Source of the DNA: Borrelia turcica IST7 | Lineage (GTDB): Bacteria; Spirochaetota; Spirochaetia; Borreliales; Borreliaceae | Direction: 5' to 3' | Assembly: GCF_003606285.1 (NCBI RefSeq) | Contig: NZ_CP028884.1 | Span: 893,654 to 957,653, forward strand | Length of the DNA stretch: 64,000 nt | Part shown: one piece after another, positions 1 through 8,081 of the stretch | How positions within the stretch are numbered: position 1 is the stretch's first letter | Layout of the letters: each line of letters opens with the position of its first letter | Program-made: the position numbers and the translations under genes | The notes under the pieces: generated by a model | What the model was told of the DNA's origin: nothing | What the model saw: the letters and a program-made list of their open reading frames with translations, nothing else | Database searches by the model: none

Positions 1-55
1 GATATTATTATACATAAATTTTATGACAATAAAGGTGATTTGGAAGAAAAAAAGC

Positions 56-1462
56 ATGAAGCTTGATTTGGATAATTTAAGTAGATTTTTTTTAGTGGGA
101 ATTAAAGGATCTGGGCTTTGTTCTCTTGCTTGCTTTTTAAAGTCTAAAGGGTGTCTAGTGGAAGGAGTTGATATTCCTTTTAAATTTTATACGGATGAGC
201 TACTTGATAATAATAATATAACTTATTATGAAAATATTTATGAGTTTTCATTAAAGAAACATGATAAATTGTATGACATATTAATATATTCACCAGCCTA
301 CGATAAGGATCAATTGGGTGTTTTACAGGAGGCTTGTGAGCTTCAAATTCCTGTTTTATCTTATCCTGAGTTTCTTGGCGAGATATCAAAAAAGTATTAT
401 AGTATTGGAGTTGCAGGATCTCATGGAAAGACCACTACAGCGACATTCTTAGGCATATTGTTTAATGAATTAGGTCTTAATCCTAATGTAATACTTGGTG
501 CAAGCGTTAAAGATTTTGGAGATAAATCTAGTCTTGTTGGTAAGAGTAATATATTTATTGCAGAGACTTGTGAATATAGAAATCATTTTTTACATTTTTA
601 TCCGGATATTATTGTTTTAACTAATATTGATTACGAGCATGTTGATTTTTTTGCAAATTATGAAGCAGTTGAAACTGTTTTCTTAAGGTATATTAATAAT
701 TTAAAGCATAATGGAATATTAATTATAAATTCTGATGAGGTTAATTTGGTTAAACTTAAAGATAAGATTACAAGAAAAGATATTAGAATTTTTAGTTTTG
801 GTATTAATTCTTTATCTGATTTTAGGGTTGAAAATGTTGAGATAATAGATAATCTTTTAAGATTTGATTTTTTAGGAATTTCTGATATTAGGTTAAGAAC
901 TCCCTTGTCTCATAATGTTTTAAATTTTGCATCTGCCCTTTTGGCTTTAAAGTTAACTTTAGAGGAAACGGGTAAATTAATTTCTAGCTTTGGCGATAAA
1001 ATAAAGAGAATAGCTAGGGAATATAAGGGAATAAAAAGAAGGATAGAATTTATTAGAGAAAAAAATGGAGTGATATATCTTGATGATTATGCACATCATC
1101 CAAAGGAGATTGAAAATACACTTTTAGGAATTAAGAGTTTTTATAAGGGTAGGCGTATTATTTTGGATTTTATGCCACATACATTTACAAGAACAAAAAT
1201 TCTTTTTAGTGATTTTGTTAAAGCTTTAAGTGGTGTTGATGTATTAATTTTACATAATATATATCTCTCGGCTAGAGAAGATTTTGATCCCGATGAACTT
1301 TCTAGGAAATTATTTTTGGATCTTCAGGATTTAAATTCAAATGTTTATTTTTTTAAAGAGGTAGTTGATTCTGTTGAATTCATAAAGGGTTTGTTAAAGA
1401 AAGATGATTTGTTTATTACGATGGGGGCTGGCAATAATTTTATTTTACATGATTTTTTATAA
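56..1462 (+). CDS. murC: UDP-N-acetylmuramate--L-alanine ligase (MurC; Mpl possible)
   Basis: Cytoplasmic Mur ligase that adds the first amino acid to UDP-MurNAc in peptidoglycan synthesis. Seen: an N-terminal nucleotide-binding loop (VGIKGSGLCSLA), the ATP P-loop GSHGKTTT near residue 120, and the central-domain motif DDYAHHP around residue 345. A start at 23 is open, but the ATG at 56 (MKLDLDNL) fits the family N-terminus and has GGAAG about 10 nt upstream, giving 468 residues. First gene of a tightly packed forward cluster; yicC follows within 15 nt. Mpl, the recycling ligase, shares these motifs, so MurC versus Mpl rests on gene order and family similarity. Confidence 0.85.
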   Translation: MKLDLDNLSRFFLVGIKGSGLCSLACFLKSKGCLVEGVDIPFKFYTDELLDNNNITYYENIYEFSLKKHDKLYDILIYSPAYDKDQLGVLQEACELQIPVLSYPEFLGEISKKYYSIGVAGSHGKTTTATFLGILFNELGLNPNVILGASVKDFGDKSSLVGKSNIFIAETCEYRNHFLHFYPDIIVLTNIDYEHVDFFANYEAVETVFLRYINNLKHNGILIINSDEVNLVKLKDKITRKDIRIFSFGINSLSDFRVENVEIIDNLLRFDFLGISDIRLRTPLSHNVLNFASALLALKLTLEETGKLISSFGDKIKRIAREYKGIKRRIEFIREKNGVIYLDDYAHHPKEIENTLLGIKSFYKGRRIILDFMPHTFTRTKILFSDFVKALSGVDVLILHNIYLSAREDFDPDELSRKLFLDLQDLNSNVYFFKEVVDSVEFIKGLLKKDDLFITMGAGNNFILHDFL

Positions 1463-1474
1463 AGGTAGTTTTTG

Positions 1475-2341
1475 ATGAAAAGCATGACTGGATTTTTTCA
1501 TTTGGAAAAAATTGTTGAAAATTATATGTTTAGTGTTAATTTAAAATCTTATAATGGTAAATTTTTAGAGTTTAAATTTAGATTGCCTGAGACTTTATAT
1601 GCGTATGAGTATGAGATAAGGAATCTTATTGCAGGCTATGTTAGTAGGGGTAATGTTTTCTTAACTGTGGGATACAAAGAAATAGTTCCAACTATTGATT
1701 TTACTTTAAACCCTAACTATATTGAGGCTATGATTCGTCTTAGGGATAGCTTGTTACATAGTAATTTAAAGATTAAGGATGAAGTAAGTCTTGGTGATTT
1801 TTTATCTTTAAAGGGAGCTTTAATTGTTGATGAGGGTGTTGAAAATCAAGGAATGATTTATAGTTCTTTTAAGAGTGTATTGGAAGAAGTTTTACTTAAT
1901 TATGACAAGAGTAGAATCTTTGAAGGAGAGCATACAAAACAAGATATCATTTCAACTCTTGTTTTAATACAGGATGATTTGGATTTTTTAAAAAAATCTC
2001 AGAGTAACATCAATGATAGACTTTTCTTAAGTTTAAAGGAAAATTTATTAAAGTTAGTGAATGATTTTAGTGATGTTAATATTGCAGAAGAAGCTGCTAA
2101 AATGTCAATTCGACTAGATATTAATGAGGAAATAGTGAGGCTATATTCACACATAGATAATTTTTATAAAAACCTTGAAAGTGAGATATGTGGCAAAGTT
2201 TTGGAATTTATTGCTCAAGAAATGCATAGAGAAATTACAACAATGAGCAATAAAGTAATTGATCTTGATATTAGAAATTTAGTTTTAAATATGAAATTAA
2301 ATTTGGAGAAAATAAAAGAGCAGGTAAGGAATATTGAATGA
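1475..2341 (+). CDS. yicC: YicC-family endoribonuclease
   Basis: YicC/YloC-family protein; members act as endoribonucleases in RNA turnover and are often adjacent to a nucleotide kinase. Seen: the family opening MKSMTGF and the conserved C-terminal region with EEAAKMSIRLDINEE and the final helical part (VLEFIAQEMHREI ... SNKVIDLDIRNL). A TTG three bases upstream is open, but the ATG at 1475 with AAGG upstream is preferred. 288 residues, normal for the family. Its stop overlaps the cmk start (ATGA), so the two are probably translationally coupled. Confidence 0.88.
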   Translation: MKSMTGFFHLEKIVENYMFSVNLKSYNGKFLEFKFRLPETLYAYEYEIRNLIAGYVSRGNVFLTVGYKEIVPTIDFTLNPNYIEAMIRLRDSLLHSNLKIKDEVSLGDFLSLKGALIVDEGVENQGMIYSSFKSVLEEVLLNYDKSRIFEGEHTKQDIISTLVLIQDDLDFLKKSQSNINDRLFLSLKENLLKLVNDFSDVNIAEEAAKMSIRLDINEEIVRLYSHIDNFYKNLESEICGKVLEFIAQEMHREITTMSNKVIDLDIRNLVLNMKLNLEKIKEQVRNIE

Positions 2342-2871
2342 GGATAGCTGTTTCTAGTAAGAGCGGTTGTGGGAATACAACTATTAGTGGGATGCTGGCA
2401 AAGCATTATGGTTTAAAACTTATTAATTATACTTTTCATGATATAGCTAGAGAAAAACAAATACCTTTTGATTTATTTTATAAGAATGAAATCATTGGTA
2501 GAAATGATTATTATTGGGATGAATATCTTGATAATAAGTTATTGGAATTTTCCAAAGAGGATAATACAGTTCTTGCCTCCAGGCTTGCAATTTGGCTTTC
2601 AAAGAATGCTGATTTAAAAATATATCTTTATGCTAAAATAGAAGTTAGAGCAGAGAGAATCATCAATAGAGAAGGTGGGATGTATTCTGATATTTTAAGT
2701 ACTACTTTTAATAGGGATTCTAATGATTCAAAGAGATATTTGTCTGCATATAATATAGATGTTGACAATTATGTAGATGTAGCTGACTTGATAGTTGATA
2801 CAACGGATAGGACAGCAAATAGAGTTTTTGAGCTGATAAAAGATGAAATAGAGAAGAGAAATTTAATTTAA
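2338..2871 (+). CDS. cmk: Cytidylate kinase-like protein
   Basis: Small P-loop nucleoside monophosphate kinase, most like the archaeal-type/AAA_33 cytidylate kinases, which phosphorylate CMP and dCMP. Seen: N-terminal RIAVSSKSGCGNTT where the Walker A would be, an Arg-rich lid region (RAERIINREGG, residues about 100-110) and a C-terminal DLIVDTTDRT strand typical of the family. The usual Walker A Lys is Asn here (CGNTT). I recall similar CGNTT forms in other spirochaetes, so this may be a lineage trait rather than decay. The start overlaps yicC. 177 residues. Confidence 0.7.
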   Translation: MRIAVSSKSGCGNTTISGMLAKHYGLKLINYTFHDIAREKQIPFDLFYKNEIIGRNDYYWDEYLDNKLLEFSKEDNTVLASRLAIWLSKNADLKIYLYAKIEVRAERIINREGGMYSDILSTTFNRDSNDSKRYLSAYNIDVDNYVDVADLIVDTTDRTANRVFELIKDEIEKRNLI

Positions 2872-2902
2872 GTTAAATGAATGGAATAGGAGGTTTTAAG
2901 GG

Positions 2903-3100
2903 ATGAGGATACCTTTGAAAAAAATACAAGATTTTGATGGTAATTATTATGAGCTTGTTACGGCGGTCATAATGCGTACAGAGCAAATTATTGATGAAAT
3001 TTCTTTAGCAGAACATGCTATTTCTGATGAAAAGGTAGTGGGACAAGCTTTTAATGATATTTTAACCGGTAAATTTACATATTCAATTGAAGAGAGATAG
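2903..3100 (+). CDS. rpoZ: Probable RNA polymerase omega subunit
   Basis: A 65-residue protein with the layout of a spirochaete omega subunit: a leading [16 protein letters not shown] stretch (the omega NKYELV region), a helix with an arginine (VIMRTEQI) and a terminal [14 protein letters not shown] helix. Omega supports beta-prime folding in RNA polymerase. A strong AGGAGG at 2888 lies 9 nt before the ATG. Its end overlaps miaA by 14 nt. The family match is weak because omega is short and variable; it also sits where Lyme Borrelia encode a small conserved protein of about this size. Confidence 0.6.
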   Translation: MRIPLKKIQDFDGNYYELVTAVIMRTEQIIDEISLAEHAISDEKVVGQAFNDILTGKFTYSIEER

Positions 3101-3989
3101 AATTGTTTTTATATTTGGCCCTACGGCTGTAGGTAAAAGTGACATTTTATTCAATTTTCCTCAGAATGTAGCTGAAGTGATTAATGTTGACTCTATTCAA
3201 GTGTACAAGGAGTTTGATATTGCTTCTTGTAAGCCTAGCATGCAGTTAAGAGCTCATATAAAGCATCATTTAGTAGATTTTTTAGAACCAACTAATGAGT
3301 ATACTCTTGGAATTTTTTATAAAAGGGCATTAAAAATAATAGAAAATTTAAAAGAGCAATTTAAACTTCCTATATTTGTAGGTGGATCTGCTTTTTATTT
3401 TAAACATTTATACTATGGGCTACCTAGTACCCCAATCATTTCTTCTGAAGTAAGACTTTATGTAGAAAATCTTTTAAAGATTAATGGAAAAGATTTTTTA
3501 TTAGAGAAACTTAAAAGTGTGGATTTTGAAAGATATGAAACAATAAGTAAAAATGATATTTATAGAATTAAAAGATCTCTTGAAGTTTACTATCAAACAG
3601 GTATTCCAATTAGTCAATTTTTGGAAAAGGGGCAGAGGCTTGAAAATGTTTTGCTTATTGGATTGAAAAGGCCCATTGAGGAGATTAAGTCTAGGATAAC
3701 AGATAGAGTTAAAAATATGATTAATTGTGGGTTACTTGAAGAAATTAAAAGATTAATGGGAAAGGGATATAATGAGACAACTCCGGCTTTCAAGGGAATA
3801 GGTTATCGTGAATTTTTATTATGGAAAAGTAGACCTTATTACATGTTAGATGATATAATAAATTTAATAAATAAGAATTCATTTTTATATGTAAAAAGAC
3901 AAATGACTTTTTTTAATAAGATTCCTAATGTTTTATGGTTTCATCCGGAAGATGATTTAGAGAGCATTTTGAGTTTAATTTTTGATTAA
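3087..3989 (+). CDS. miaA: tRNA dimethylallyltransferase MiaA
   Basis: Prenylates A37 of tRNAs that read UNN codons. Seen: Walker A GPTAVGKS at residues 10-17, the [16 protein letters not shown] motif that binds substrate near residue 35, a KHHLVDF stretch, [14 protein letters not shown] near residue 95, and the C-terminal FKGIGYREF motif. 300 residues, normal length. The start is a TTG inside the 3' end of the rpoZ-like gene with no separate Shine-Dalgarno sequence beyond GAAGAGAG, so translation probably depends on coupling. No ATG lies before the P-loop. Confidence 0.92.
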   Translation: MKRDRIVFIFGPTAVGKSDILFNFPQNVAEVINVDSIQVYKEFDIASCKPSMQLRAHIKHHLVDFLEPTNEYTLGIFYKRALKIIENLKEQFKLPIFVGGSAFYFKHLYYGLPSTPIISSEVRLYVENLLKINGKDFLLEKLKSVDFERYETISKNDIYRIKRSLEVYYQTGIPISQFLEKGQRLENVLLIGLKRPIEEIKSRITDRVKNMINCGLLEEIKRLMGKGYNETTPAFKGIGYREFLLWKSRPYYMLDDIINLINKNSFLYVKRQMTFFNKIPNVLWFHPEDDLESILSLIFD

Positions 3990-4005
3990 TAAGGAGATGT
4001 GAGGC

Positions 4006-4101
4006 GTGCCTTGTGGAAGAAAAAGAAAACTAAAGAAAATATCTACTCATAAAAGAAAGAAAAAAAGAAGAAAGAATAGACACAAAAAAAAGAATAAATA
4101 A
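4006..4101 (+). CDS. Tiny basic AURKAIP1/COX24 (mS38-like) protein
   Basis: A 31-residue, extremely Lys/Arg-rich protein starting at GTG, 9 nt after AAGGAG (3991-3996). The peptide opens MPCGRKRKLKKISTHK and continues with Arg/Lys/Asn/His to the stop at 4099. This pattern (MP.GKKRK..K..THKRKK..RKNRHKKK) is the AURKAIP1/COX24 domain family, related to mitochondrial ribosomal protein mS38 and found as very short proteins in some bacteria. Probably ribosome-associated. It is the last gene of the murC cluster and is followed by a stem-loop. Confidence 0.7.
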   Translation: MPCGRKRKLKKISTHKRKKKRRKNRHKKKNK

Positions 4102-4105
4102 TATT

Positions 4106-4145
4106 AAAATGTTAGTTAGTAATGAGTTTATCTAGCTAGCATTTT
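4106..4145. terminator. Stem-loop between convergent genes
   Basis: Arm AAAATGTTAGTTA pairs with TAGCTAGCATTTT, allowing G-U pairs. It lies between the forward mS38-like gene and the reverse lipoprotein gene and probably terminates both. Confidence 0.55.
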
Positions 4146-4158
4146 AAATTAGCTTGTT

Positions 4159-4518
4159 TTATTCAATTATTATATTATCTATTATGTTTATATCTTTACT
4201 AAAGATGTAGCCTCTTTTCCCTTTATAATTTACTAGTATCCAATTTCCTTTAAGTCCGTATTTTTCTGTTGTTTGCATTATTTTTTCAATCTTTACTATT
4301 TCATCTTTTTTAATTATCGTTAAGTAATCGTAATTGGTATTGTTTTTTTTAATTTCATTATTTAGAAGAGCATAATCTTTTATTACTATTCCTACTTTTT
4401 TTGAAAAGCCTAAAATACTACTTTTTGGTAAATTGAAATTTTCTGTTAAAGAAATTTCTAGTCTTTTACTACATGACAAAAGTAATATGTAGATTAAGTA
4501 AAATAATGGTCTTTTCAT
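4159..4518 (-). CDS. Lipoprotein with bacterial SH3-like domain
   Basis: 119 residues. The N-terminus is a lipoprotein signal (RPLFYLIYILLLSC) with a probable lipidated Cys at residue 16. The C-terminal half, with GNWILVNYKGKRGYIF, resembles a bacterial SH3 (SH3_3-like) fold, which often binds cell-wall peptides. Expected in the periplasm or outer envelope. It faces convergently toward the murC operon and runs divergently from the small barrel gene at 4592. The exact function is unknown; the SH3 call comes from the W..V...G..G(Y/W) pattern only. Confidence 0.65.
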   Translation of the reverse strand: MKRPLFYLIYILLLSCSKRLEISLTENFNLPKSSILGFSKKVGIVIKDYALLNNEIKKNNTNYDYLTIIKKDEIVKIEKIMQTTEKYGLKGNWILVNYKGKRGYIFSKDINIIDNIIIE

Positions 4519-4591
4519 AATTTCTTGTATAACTTACTTGATATACAGTTATATATAATATAATATTTTTTATAAAGTTTAAGGAATATTG

Positions 4592-5131
4592 ATGAAAAAG
4601 TATGTATGTTTGTTGTTATTTTTATGTTTGAGTAATTTATTTGCATATCCGTTATCTTTTGGGGGAGGATTTTCTTATCAATTTACTAATTATACTAGCA
4701 AAAACGATTTAAATAAATTTGCACAAAATTCTAATAGAGTAGATAATGGAATAAATTTAAATTTATTTTTTGATGCTAATTATGTTATTTTTGATGTGTC
4801 TTATAAAGATGCTTTTATATCTGAACATAACGGTAGATATTTTGGAATTGGGCTTTGTGGGATTTATCCAATTATTTTTAAAGAATATGTTAGAGTATTA
4901 TTTCCTCTTCTTGGGATTAAATATGCAGTTGATTTAAGTTCTGAGAAACGAAATCTGTTTTTTTTGTCTTTAGGACTTGCTACAGACCTTTTTATTCCTG
5001 AAGTTAAAGGACTTTATGTTAGGCCTTTATTGATGCTTTCTGTTTCTCCGACTTCTGCTTCTGGCAATTTTTCTTCTTTGACAACTGAAATTACACTTGG
5101 AATTAATATTGGTTGGAAATTTCTTAATTAG
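4592..5131 (+). CDS. Small outer-membrane beta-barrel-like protein
   Basis: 179 residues with a signal peptide (KKYVCLLLFLCLSNLFA, cleavage likely after LFA near residue 18), then alternating hydrophobic/polar strands rich in Gly, Tyr and Phe and ending in a strand with terminal aromatics (GINIGWKFLN). This fits a small outer-membrane barrel. ATG start preferred over the upstream TTG; AAGGA lies 7 nt before. Its 3' end overlaps the opposing glycosidase gene by 8 nt. No named family recognised. Confidence 0.6.
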   Translation: MKKYVCLLLFLCLSNLFAYPLSFGGGFSYQFTNYTSKNDLNKFAQNSNRVDNGINLNLFFDANYVIFDVSYKDAFISEHNGRYFGIGLCGIYPIIFKEYVRVLFPLLGIKYAVDLSSEKRNLFFLSLGLATDLFIPEVKGLYVRPLLMLSVSPTSASGNFSSLTTEITLGINIGWKFLN

Positions 5132-5912
5132 GCAGTTTTATTCCTAAGTGAAAAGGGATTATTCTCTCTTGTCCAAAGAGATTGGATGTAGCATTAAGTT
5201 TATGGGGCAAATTATTTGATTTTACGACCAGTGTGCTTGAACCACCTCCGTCTAGGTTAATAGAATTAATAATTCCATACTTTAAAGATAAGTCTATTGC
5301 ATCATTTAAGGAAATCCCTTTACTTTTATTAATTCCTCTTCCCTCGATTGTTATGAGATATAAGTGTTTATTTCCTTTGTCAGTTCCTATTATTGTTCTT
5401 GGATGTTTGTTTTCTTTAAAATTTTTAGTATACTTCCCATTTTTGATTAAGGGGAAGAACCCACTAAAACCATAATCAGAAGTTTTTATTTCATCTATTT
5501 TAGGGTTTAATATTATTTGATTGTTCTTAATTACAATTGCTCCATAATTTTGTCTTGCATTAGATATTATTTTTTTGTCATATATATATAAGCCACGGGG
5601 ATAGTACATGCTATTTTTTATCTCATATGGACTAGTATTAATAGCAATGTCTACTTCATTTGAAATTAAAAATTGACTTGTTGTCTGACCTTCAAAGTAA
5701 TAATTATTTGTTTTTTTGTCGAAAATAGGCTTTGAAATTATGAACTTTAAATTTTTGTTTTTAATCTTGGCAATAACATAATTGCTTTCCATAAAAGAGC
5801 CTTGAATTATTTTGTATTTAGAGATATCTTCTTTTGAGTTGAGAAATTTTGATGCAGATAAGAAACCAAGTAATAAAATTAATAGTGTTAAATATGAAAG
5901 TTTTTTATTCAT
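5124..5912 (-). CDS. Exported phosphodiester glycosidase (NAGPA-domain) family protein
   Basis: 262 residues. Signal peptide or membrane anchor at the N-terminus (LSYLTLLILLLGFLSA). The C-terminal two thirds shows the NAGPA (N-acetylglucosamine-1-phosphodiester alpha-N-acetylglucosaminidase) domain pattern: HPRTIIGTDK near residue 170, LYLITIEGRG, and LDGGGSSTLV near residue 220 with the conserved glycine-rich acid motif. Family members cleave sugar phosphodiesters or related cell-surface glycans; the substrate here is unknown. The gene start overlaps the end of the upstream 170-residue gene by 8 nt, suggesting a two-gene reverse operon. Confidence 0.75.
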   Translation of the reverse strand: MNKKLSYLTLLILLLGFLSASKFLNSKEDISKYKIIQGSFMESNYVIAKIKNKNLKFIISKPIFDKKTNNYYFEGQTTSQFLISNEVDIAINTSPYEIKNSMYYPRGLYIYDKKIISNARQNYGAIVIKNNQIILNPKIDEIKTSDYGFSGFFPLIKNGKYTKNFKENKHPRTIIGTDKGNKHLYLITIEGRGINKSKGISLNDAIDLSLKYGIINSINLDGGGSSTLVVKSNNLPHKLNATSNLFGQERIIPFHLGIKLPN

Positions 5913-6417
5913 TTCTTTTTATTTTATAGGAATAAATGCTTTTAGGATAGTTTTTTAAAATTATATCTTTAATTTTAAAAAACAATGCTTTATTTTTTGT
6001 TCTTGCAATGATATATAATTGGTAAATTATTTTTATATTTAGTTCTTTATATTTTTTTAAAATATCATTAATTTCTTCTTCATTTATTTTGTCTTCATTG
6101 ATTCTGAGTTTTAGTAGTAGAATTTCATTTTTTGTATTTTCATTTTTTGGTTCTTTTATTTTTTTTAAAAAATGATTAGCCTCTTCATATTTCTTTATTT
6201 TAAGTAAGTATTTGGACATGAGTAAATAATGTAGTTCTAGGTTAAGATTTTTGATTTCATTTATTGTTTCAAGTTCTTTTGGTAAATTATTATTTAAGTC
6301 ATACAGCATGTATAGTTTATTTAGCTTTTCAAGTTTTTCTTTGTCTTTACTGTAAAGTAAAGCAAAAGAAGATATTAAAAAAAAGGCTAGGAAAATGTTA
6401 AATGAGATTTTATTCAT
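5905..6417 (-). CDS. Exported helical (TPR-like) hypothetical protein
   Basis: 170 residues with an N-terminal hydrophobic export signal (SFNIFLAFFLISSFALLYS) and then Lys/Glu-rich helices with the spacing of tetratricopeptide-like repeats (for example HYLLMSKYLLKIKKYEEA followed by similar helix pairs). Probably periplasmic. Co-transcribed with the NAGPA-family gene, which it overlaps. I recognise no specific family. Confidence 0.5.
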   Translation of the reverse strand: MNKISFNIFLAFFLISSFALLYSKDKEKLEKLNKLYMLYDLNNNLPKELETINEIKNLNLELHYLLMSKYLLKIKKYEEANHFLKKIKEPKNENTKNEILLLKLRINEDKINEEEINDILKKYKELNIKIIYQLYIIARTKNKALFFKIKDIILKNYPKSIYSYKIKRNE

Positions 6418-6451
6418 GCTGATTATTGTAGATAATATACACTTTTTTTGT

Positions 6452-6493
6452 AAGAATAAGAAGGAATGAGTAAAAAATGTCCTTCTTATTCTT
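6452..6493. terminator. 14-bp perfect stem-loop
   Basis: AAGAATAAGAAGGA pairs perfectly with TCCTTCTTATTCTT around a 14-nt loop. It lies just downstream of the reverse-strand PTS gene. The T-rich tail is on the plus strand, so efficiency for the PTS gene is uncertain. Confidence 0.6.
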
Positions 6494-6505
6494 TCTTTTT
6501 TAAAT

Positions 6506-7945
6506 TTAAATTTTAGACTTTATATAAGTTGCAATTTTTTCAGATTTAGCTCCGAATATTGCTTGGGCTTGGTTTCCGGATGAGATGATTGTACCACTTG
6601 CTCCAAGATTTTTTATTAAATCTTTATTTACTAATTTAGGATTCTCTACATCTACTCGGAGTCTTGTGAAGCATGAATCAACATTTTTTATGTTGTTAAG
6701 CCCGCCAAAGGCTTTAATGATTGAATCAAAAATTTCATCGTCAGAGATATTGGAGGGAATGTGAGATATTAGTTCTCCTTCATTATCATCTTCACGTCCA
6801 GGTGTTTTGATTTTAAAGATTTTTATTAGTGTTATGAAAATAATGAAGTAAACAGTTCCAATTCCAAGTCCTATTGGAAATATTAATAGAGCTTTTGTTG
6901 ACTTTGGAAACATTAAAAAGTAGTCTATTATACCTGCTGAGAGTGCGAACGCTATGTGTACTCCAAAGATGTTAGTAATGATTAATGATAAACCGGTTAG
7001 GACAGCGTGTATTAGATAAAGGAAAGGTGCTATTAACATGAATGTATATTCTATTGGTTCTGTAATTCCTGTAAGAAATGCAGTAAGTGATGCTGAGAGT
7101 AAAAGTCCACCCACTTCCCCTCGGCGCTCTTTTTTGGATGTTAAGTACATAGCAAGAGCAGCACCAGGTAGTCCAAATAACATCATAGGATACATTCCTG
7201 CTGTAAATGTTCCAGCATTTGGATCTCCATTTAAATATCTTGTAATTTCTCCTTGAACTATACTCCCATCGGATGCAGTATATTCTCCAAATACAAAATA
7301 TACTAAAGTGTTAAGGAGTTGATGTAGCCCTGTTATTATTAGTAATCTATTTAAGAATCCAAATACAAACAACCCTAAATGACCAGCTTCTACCATCCAA
7401 TTTCCGACTTGGTTAATAGCTATTTGTAAGGGTGCCCATAGAAACCCAAAGACTATTGCTAGTAAAGCAGACAGTAATCCATTCATTATTGGTACTAACC
7501 TTTGGCCTGAGAAAAATCCTAAAAATTGTGGTATTTCCCAGTATACCACTTTATCGCTAAGCATAGCTGAGGTTGTACCTGCAATAATACCTCCCAATAC
7601 AGACATGTTTACAGGTTCTAATTTTCCGTTAATTGTTATTGTAAATGTAGCCAGACCTGCATTTAGAATTAAATACCCAACGGCTCCTCCAAGAGCTGCA
7701 GCTGCCTTGTTATTTTTAGATAAACCCATTCCAGTTCCAATTGCAAATAGTATAGGTAAATTCCCAAGGATAGCCCCACCTGATTGTTCCATTAATTTCC
7801 CAATTTGTCTAAAAATTCCAGAGGGATCTGTAGCTTCTATTATTAAGTATCCAAATCCAAGTAAAATCCCTGCAATTGGTAAGACAGCTGCGGGAGTTTG
7901 TACTGCTTTTCCAAGGTTTTGTAAATTTTTCATTACATTATTCAT
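6506..7945 (-). CDS. PTS EIICB, glucose/N-acetylglucosamine/maltose superfamily
   Basis: 479-residue fused PTS permease. IIC: hydrophobic helices from residue 15 to about 370 with the sugar-channel signature GDPNAGTFTAGMYP and FGLPGAALAM near residue 250. IIB: from about residue 400 with the phosphorylated Cys in CFTRLRVDV near 425. Sits in the inner membrane; imports and phosphorylates a hexose or amino sugar. No IIA domain, so it needs an IIA (Crr-type) from elsewhere. GGAGGA lies before the ATG. NagE, PtsG and MalX share this layout and I cannot assign the sugar. It interrupts the usual order between small envelope genes and hrpA, suggesting lineage-specific gain or relocation. Confidence 0.85.
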   Translation of the reverse strand: MNNVMKNLQNLGKAVQTPAAVLPIAGILLGFGYLIIEATDPSGIFRQIGKLMEQSGGAILGNLPILFAIGTGMGLSKNNKAAAALGGAVGYLILNAGLATFTITINGKLEPVNMSVLGGIIAGTTSAMLSDKVVYWEIPQFLGFFSGQRLVPIMNGLLSALLAIVFGFLWAPLQIAINQVGNWMVEAGHLGLFVFGFLNRLLIITGLHQLLNTLVYFVFGEYTASDGSIVQGEITRYLNGDPNAGTFTAGMYPMMLFGLPGAALAMYLTSKKERRGEVGGLLLSASLTAFLTGITEPIEYTFMLIAPFLYLIHAVLTGLSLIITNIFGVHIAFALSAGIIDYFLMFPKSTKALLIFPIGLGIGTVYFIIFITLIKIFKIKTPGREDDNEGELISHIPSNISDDEIFDSIIKAFGGLNNIKNVDSCFTRLRVDVENPKLVNKDLIKNLGASGTIISSGNQAQAIFGAKSEKIATYIKSKI

Positions 7946-8081
7946 AACAAATATCCTCCATTAATTTTATATTCTTTGTTAGATAAAGTTTAACTTAACC
8001 TTAAATATGATACTAGTTTAATATCAATATTTTATGTTGATTGATTTTAAAGGTTTTGTGTGAGCTGGGTTTTTTATGCTT

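Noticed and set aside
7038..7964. Forward ORFs opposite the PTS IICB
   Set aside because: Complement of membrane-helix codons; no start signals and no family resemblance.
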